From Dendrobium chrysotoxum (taxonomy: Eukaryota > Streptophyta > Magnoliopsida > Asparagales > Orchidaceae): a stretch of DNA of 64,000 nucleotides. Within the stretch, counting starts at the first letter, position 1; each line of letters begins with the position of its first letter. Where the stretch lies: contig CM034312.1 of the NCBI GenBank assembly GCA_019925795.1, positions 75,333,528 to 75,397,527 of the forward strand, in the 5' to 3' direction. The notes beneath the pieces were generated by a model. That model saw only the letters and a program-made list of their open reading frames with translations, was not told the DNA's origin and did not search any database. Shown here piece by piece: positions 58,793 through 64,000 of this stretch. Made by a program: the position numbers and the translations under genes.

Positions 58793-58932
58793 TCAAAGCT
58801 TCTCTTGGCTCTTTGTAAAGTGTTCTTTCTCATATTTAGTTCATAATATATTGATTTTTCTCTTAATGTATTCATCTTGTAATCAAACTTGATAGGTCAT
58901 TAATGGATAAGCAATATGTGTAGGTGATAGCC
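54135..58932. repeat. Three tandem copies of an LTR-like unit with complementary module losses
   Basis: Four modules recur. M1 (T-run then ATGCAAGAGTATAACC...) is at 54139-54370, 55190-55420 and 56890-57117. M2 (GGAGATG-(C/T)-(C/T)-GCT...CTCCAAGAGCTCCACAAC) is at 54480-54660 and 55535-55710. M3 (GACTACTCAAT-A-AATCCCT...AAATCCTT) is at 54812-55170 and 57119-57485. M4 (ACAATCTCTTTTTAGTACAA...GTGTAGGTGATA) is at 55737-56835 and 57786-58932. Unit A is M1-M2-M3, unit B is M1-M2-M4 and unit C is M1-M3-M4. The minus-strand M1 resembles the end of a plant copia LTR (GGAGGATCTTTGGG...). No gag-pol lies between the units. Confidence 0.8.
58757..58792. repeat. (ATC)n microsatellite, expanded in unit C
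   Basis: About eleven ATC repeats. The equivalent position in unit B (about 56708-56722) has only about four. Confidence 0.9.
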
Positions 58933-60776
58933 ATTAAGTCGTCTCCAAGGCTCAAGAGAGAATGGCTTGGTTTTGTAGATAGTTTTTGTGAGGTGTTATA
59001 AGAGTAGTACGCTCCTCGCCTTGAAGTAGTAATATTGTGACATAGTGGAGAGGAATGGAAGCGGTAGGCTCCTCACTTTGAAGAAGGAATGTTGTGACCT
59101 AGTGTGAAGACCTTGAGGGGCTTGCTTCCTATTTTGAAATAGAAGAATTAGAGGGGTGTCTCTATTACCTATTGGGAAGAAAATTGATATTTCTCTACCT
59201 ACTCATTCAGTGAAGGAGAGTAGTTTAGATAGTAAGCCTTAGGATATATCCTAGTGCCAAGTTGGGCTAGGCATGAATGTAAGTTAGGGGGCTTAATTAC
59301 ATAACAATTAACTATGTTCAATTGCTATATAATTTAGTTTACTTACACATTAACTTGCTTATCATTTATGTATTATCATGTTCATGTAGTTATCTACCTG
59401 ATTAATGATTCACACTCCAATTTATTGAGTAAATATAAATAGTATGCTTAACTAGTATATTACTCTTTCTTGTGTATAATCTTCATTATGCACCCTCATA
59501 TTTTATTTTAGACACTTGTATATTGGCGTGTGAAAATTTTATCTTTATAATTTTTTGTAGAATAACAAACTCATATATTTTATTTTATATTCAGTTCATT
59601 CTCCATTGCTATATATTTGGGTATTGTTACTTGTGGTAAATTTGCTTCACTGAATATAAATTTTTGTAGTTACAATTGAGCAATATATTAATATTATTAT
59701 GCAAAAATTAGATTGCTCACACTCTAATATATCACATATTATTTAGTTTCTCTCAAACAGTTATATATATATAATAGTCAACTTAGCTTCTAGACTTGCT
59801 AGTGAAGTGTTATAGATGGTCTCAAGTTGCCTTGAGCCTATAGTGACTCACACCTTGCTATAGTGACCCTTAGATAACCTTTAAGTATATTAGTAGACTT
59901 AGGCTTTGTTTGAGACGGCTTTCTTACCGCTTCTTAAAGCAGCTTTTTAGTACAAAAATTTAAATTTTTATAATAGAAAACTACTTTAAGAAGTAGTAAG
60001 AAAGCTGTCTCAAATGAAGAAAATTTTAAAATCTATTTCTTTTATGAATATCTTTCTAAAAATATTTGCTAGACCATTTAAGAAGAAAGTTTATAATTTA
60101 AAGTTATACTAAATAGTGATCTTATCTTGATTGCTTATCAATCTCAACATGTAGATCTCATATAACATTTGTTTGATTTTCATATTCATACTTTTATTGT
60201 GAAATAATGAAAAGAAAGAGGTTGTTATTTTACTTTGATGGTGTATGTATCTATTTTATATTGAAGAAATAATTATTTGATAAACTTCCATTTGATTTTT
60301 AAATAGCATACATTACAAATAAGGATGTGATAAAAGAATATTCTATTACTAGACTTTCATTATTTGATAAACTTCCATTTGATTTTTAAATAGTAAGTAT
60401 GTCTTCTTTTATATAATCTATTGGTAGAGGTAAATTATGCTCAAACTACTAAATTTGTTGATGGTTTATTCATATAAATTTCATTCAATAATTGGATGCA
60501 AGAGAAAGGTGACTTAGCACAACTTAACTCTAAGTCATTGAATTATTTCTTTTACGCACTTAAATCTGATAAATAGATGTGTATGTTAATGTGTAAATTT
60601 TTTATCAAATGATATATTTAAAATAAGGTTGTAAAATAGAAAAAATAAATAAATAATTATGAAATTCCAGAATGTAACTAGTAACACCATATAATGCTTG
60701 ATCGGATAATACAACCTACCATATGTAAATGGTAACGGGTATATGTATAGCCTTTGGAAGTGAAACTACTGAGGAT
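58933..60776. other. Repeat-derived sequence, no gene
   Basis: 58933-59290 contains repeated GTAGGCTCCTC-(G/A)-C-TT-TTGAAG phrases of LTR-like character. The remainder is A/T-rich with one MITE (59902-60018) and a local repeat of TTATTTGATAAACTTCCATT (about 60273 and 60360). No coding similarity was found. Confidence 0.4.
59902..60018. mobile_element. Tourist-like MITE, copy 2
   Basis: Same family: GGCTTTGTTTGAGACGGC on the left and an inverted ...GCTGTCTCAAATGAAG on the right, with an AGCAGCTTTTTAGTAC interior. TTA precedes the left end (59899-59901); the right flank is not a clean duplicate, so the end is approximate. Confidence 0.65.
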
Positions 60777-61453
60777 CACTACAGGAAAAATAGCTATTAC
60801 CGGCGGACAAAATCCGCTGGTAAAGTAAAAAATGCGACGGAAATTATCGATTTCCGGCGGATTACCGGCGGTATTTGATCCGACGGTAAAACGCGCGTCG
60901 GAAAAAAACTTCCGTCGCATTTTTTCCGCCGGAAATATTTCCGGCGGATGTTCCGGCGGATATATTTGACAAACCGACGCCTTTTCTGGGGCAGTGTTCC
61001 TGCGTAATAACCGCCGGAAATACTGGCGAAAATGGCCGCCGGAAGTTCCGGCGGATATTCCGTCGCAATAAAAGCGATGCCTAGTATTACCGTCGCAATA
61101 TCCGTCGGATATTCCGTCGCAATAAAAGCGATGCTTAGTATTTTCCGGCGGAAAATCCACCGGCAGTATTACCGGTGGATAATACGCCGGTAATACTTCG
61201 TCGGGTTTTAATTAACCGGCGGTAAATCCGCCGGAATATCCGTCGGATATTACCGGCGGACTATGCGTCGGTGTATTGAAAAAACCGTCGAACCTCCGGC
61301 GGTTTAGCCGCCGGAAATCTACCGACGGGATTGCCGCCGGAAAATACGCCGTAAAAGTACCGGCGGATAAATCCGCCGGAAATGGCGTCGCTATTTCCGG
61401 CGAAAATATGTCCGCCGGAAATTCCGCCGGTATTTCATTGTTTTCCTGTTGTG
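60777..61453. mobile_element. Non-autonomous CACTA element packed with CCGGCGG motifs
   Basis: A 677-bp element with ends CACTACAGGAAAAATAGC and, inverted, CACAACAGGAAAACAATG, followed at both ends by (C/T)ATTACCGGCGG-type sequence. It is flanked by GAT at 60774-60776 and GAT at 61454-61456, the 3-bp target duplication of CACTA elements. The interior consists of about a dozen CCGGCGG motifs and a similar number of CCGCCGG motifs with little else, so it is very GC-rich compared with its surroundings. The long ORFs here only reflect the scarcity of A/T stops. Confidence 0.88.
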
Positions 61454-61646
61454 GATTCTTAGCTGGTTTTCTTAAAATTTTATAGAACATTAAAACAAAA
61501 AATAGCTATCCATGGTGTTCATCACTCCACTTGCACTCACTTCACTCTAAGTTTTTGCTATTTGAATGAGGTTTATGTGAGTTCTCACAATGGCTAGCAA
61601 AAGATCAAGAGGTGTGAATTCATCACCAATTAAACAATGAGATTTA

Positions 61647-61746
61647 GGTTTTGTTTGGGATGATTTTCTTACTGCTTCTTAAAGTAGCTTTTTAATAAAT
61701 TTTGTGTGCTTTAAGAAGCAATAAAAAAGTCATCCCAAACGAAATC
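61647..61746. mobile_element. Tourist-like MITE, copy 3
   Basis: A 100-bp palindromic element with ends GGTTTTGTTTGGGATGA and, inverted, GATTTCGTTTGGGATGA, flanked by TTA on both sides (61644-61646 and 61747-61749). Confidence 0.82.
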
Positions 61747-62468
61747 TTAAAGTTTAAAATGGTGGAAGACAAACAAGCAGATAATTGATGCTGGAGATCA
61801 ATGATTATGGAATCTAAATTGGTATTACTTGATTAACTCTCCAATTCCTTATTTTACTTGCACATCCATTTCATTCTAAATTTTATTTTTGTTCTTCATT
61901 AATATTTGCATTGACAAAAATCATAACACTTTATCTTCATATATATATATATATAGCACTAAAGTTCAAATAACCATTGATGATATACATAATTTTCTAC
62001 TTGTTTTTAATGCGTAGATTCATTCATATATTACTTTAGATGATCCATTTTTTGATTGGATGAATGTGAATTTACTTTTGAGAAACTCGAATTTACCTCA
62101 TCACTTGTTTAGTCAATATGGGATTCATCAGATTGTCATTCTAAAGGGTCGGGGGTAGGATGAACATTACCTTCTATTTTCATTATTAACCTATTAGTTC
62201 ATTAGTCACCTTGGATTTCATGAGGCACAAATGATTAGTCATCACATTGAAAATATTACTTCTATATGAAATCCCAAAGTTAATCATTGACCTAACATGT
62301 TGTCGCTTGCATTCTTAAACTTAAATCCAATATTTGCTACTTGGATAAACCAAATCATATTCTCACTCTTTCTTGAATCACACTTTCTAGATCATTGTCA
62401 ATGAGAAAAAGTCTATGATGAACATTGACAAAAGTGAAGTAGGGGAAGAAGAATAAGCAACAACACCA

Positions 62469-63262
62469 CATTACAGGGAAATATCTTATTTCCAATGGAA
62501 TTTTTGTCGGAAAATTTATATTCTAAAAAAAATAGTTTTAAAAAGATATATTTAATTCAAAATAAATAAATAGTTTTAAAATAAATATTGTTAATTTAGG
62601 TTAACTAATTTAATAATTTGTTTTAAATAAATACTAATTAACAATGATATTATTATAATTATTAGTAAAAGGATATATTTAATTCAATCCTTAATAGCAC
62701 TTGAATTTTGAAATATGAGAATAGTATGATATATATGTAAATGTGACTTTTTTTGTGACCAAAATGAAAATAAAAGCTAACATTTTCATTTCCCTTTTTT
62801 GGATGGCCTAGTGCTCGCTTCTGCATTCCCTTTCTCCTCCGTGGCACGCATGAGCAAAACTAATAAGAAGTTTAGTCCCACACCATTTTTGAGTGACTTG
62901 ACTTTACTCTATAAAAGTAAAAAATATGTATGGAATGCTTGCGTTAGCGAGCAGCAGGTTGGCAAGTCATCGGGCTAGATTGAAGATGTTTTCATGTGAG
63001 AGGGGATTCACGGGGATGCAGGTAGGGACATACGGGTTGGTGAGGAGAGAAAGTAGAGGAAGACTTTAGTTTTGTCAGATTGGTTTTTTTTTTAATTATC
63101 AAAAGGATTTCTATTGAGACTCCATGGAAATTTTTCGGTAATTGTTTTTTGACGCGTGTTTTAACAACTAAAAATTTTTCGTCACAAATGTGTTTTTCCA
63201 ACAGAAATTTGCCAATTTCCAAAGAAAAATTCAATCAGAAATCAACTATTTTTCCTGTAGTG
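62469..63262. mobile_element. Second non-autonomous CACTA element
   Basis: A 794-bp element with left end CATTACAGGGAAATATC (one change from CACTACAGG) and, inverted, right end CACTACAGGAAAAATAGTTG. It is flanked by CCA at 62466-62468 and CCA at 63263-63265. Subterminal parts carry TTTCC-AATGGAA and TTTCCAA-AGAAA-type motifs near both ends. The interior codes for nothing recognisable. Confidence 0.8.
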
Positions 63263-63265
63263 CCA

Positions 63266-64000
63266 CCACCATCTCGCCAAACAAATTCTACCTATCAGTA
63301 ACCTTAGGATGCTTGGATAGAACATTTTTCTTATCTAAAAGTTAACTTGGATATTCATATCAATTGATAGGATGCAAGATGACACCCAAAAAAAAAAACA
63401 GTGCAATGAAGACCATTCTTAGATCAAAGGCCAATTTATTTCCATTAAAGATTATTGGTATCACCTACTAGGTCTAGATCAGGGTTCGTCTAGACTTTAG
63501 ACTTTTGTACTTTTTTTTTTGTTATGATACTTAGATCCCTCTTTTTATTGTATCAAAAGGAGGAAGAGTGTTTATTTTGGAATGCTTGATTTGTAGTACA
63601 TAGTTTATAACATTATGGATGTATTTGTATTTCTTGATGTAATACTTATAATTTTTTATGTATTTTCTTTTCATGCTATATCATATTATAATCTATAGAA
63701 TATTTTTAAAATCTCATATCACAATAATAACTACTTTACAAAATTTTATGTCTTTGTGTATAGCAATCAATTTTATCTAGTTTATTTTGAATAATGCTCA
63801 TCCACTGATCCACTCATTTTTATTTTATTTTATTTACTCTCATGATTTTTTAAATATACTACTATAATAAATTGTAGTTATAATTTTTTTAGTATGTATA
63901 AACAAAATGAGGGGAGTTACTTTTATGGAAAAGTTTATTTATAAAATTAAAATATAATTATCATCACCATAAAGGGGGTAATTATTAACCTTATGAGCTT
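63266..64000. other. No gene recognised
   Basis: A/T-rich sequence to the end of the window, without repeats or coding similarity that I could support. Confidence 0.4.

Noticed and set aside
60678..61160. 160-codon ORF on the minus strand
   Set aside because: It runs through the CCGGCGG array of a non-autonomous CACTA element; the open frame comes from the absence of A/T-rich stops.
60777..63262. One 2.5-kb CACTA element spanning both mini-elements
   Set aside because: The outer flanks (GAT and CCA) do not match, whereas each shorter element has its own matching 3-bp duplication.

Overview
This is A/T-rich nuclear DNA from a flowering plant. The evidence is spliced genes with GT/AG introns, plant-type RTE and L1 LINEs, Ty3/gypsy (Tat-like) and Ty1/copia remnants, CACTA, hAT and Tourist-like DNA transposons, and a TRZ1-type ribonuclease Z. 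The species cannot be read from the sequence. No rRNA, tRNA or CRISPR array was seen.

One gene looks intact: a short-form tRNA 3'-processing endonuclease (RNase Z, TRZ1-like) on the + strand, 14446-52370. It has eight coding exons that join in frame to 318 codons with every catalytic motif present. Its introns have been inflated by transposons. Intron 1 (6.1 kb) holds a decayed CACTA element, intron 5 (28.2 kb) holds most of the window's repeats, and intron 7 (2.2 kb) holds a further repeat insertion.

Left flank (1-14.4 kb): a degenerate RTE LINE tail (608-1524), a decayed DUF1666-family gene on the minus strand (about 1630-2793), about 5 kb without a recognisable gene, a nearly full-length RTE reverse transcriptase broken by one frameshift (about 8100-10217), and LTR-retrotransposon pieces with degenerate tandem repeats and a tRNA-Met-type primer-binding site (11.1-13.8 kb).

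Intron 5 (21690-49881), in order: Tat-like gypsy remnant (22.3-25.4 kb); a large nested inverted-repeat complex of unknown class (about 26.3-36.4 kb); an unrecognised 36.7-37.0 kb ORF; a hAT transposon on the minus strand with BED finger, DUF659 and C-terminal dimerisation regions plus a TATA box and 5' exon (37.9-41.7 kb); L1-type LINE and copia fragments on the minus strand (43.6-46.1 kb); a GC-rich LTR-like piece; a 289-bp tandem duplication; and a third RTE copy (48.7-49.5 kb).

Right flank (52.4-64 kb): three Tourist-like MITEs (two with clean TTA/TAA target duplications), three tandem copies of an LTR-like unit that each lack a different module (54.1-58.9 kb), and two short CACTA-type non-autonomous elements with 3-bp target duplications. 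One of these (60777-61453) is packed with CCGGCGG/CCGCCGG motifs. The most unusual structures are the inverted-repeat complex, the modular A/B/C tandem array and the intron growth around an apparently intact housekeeping gene.
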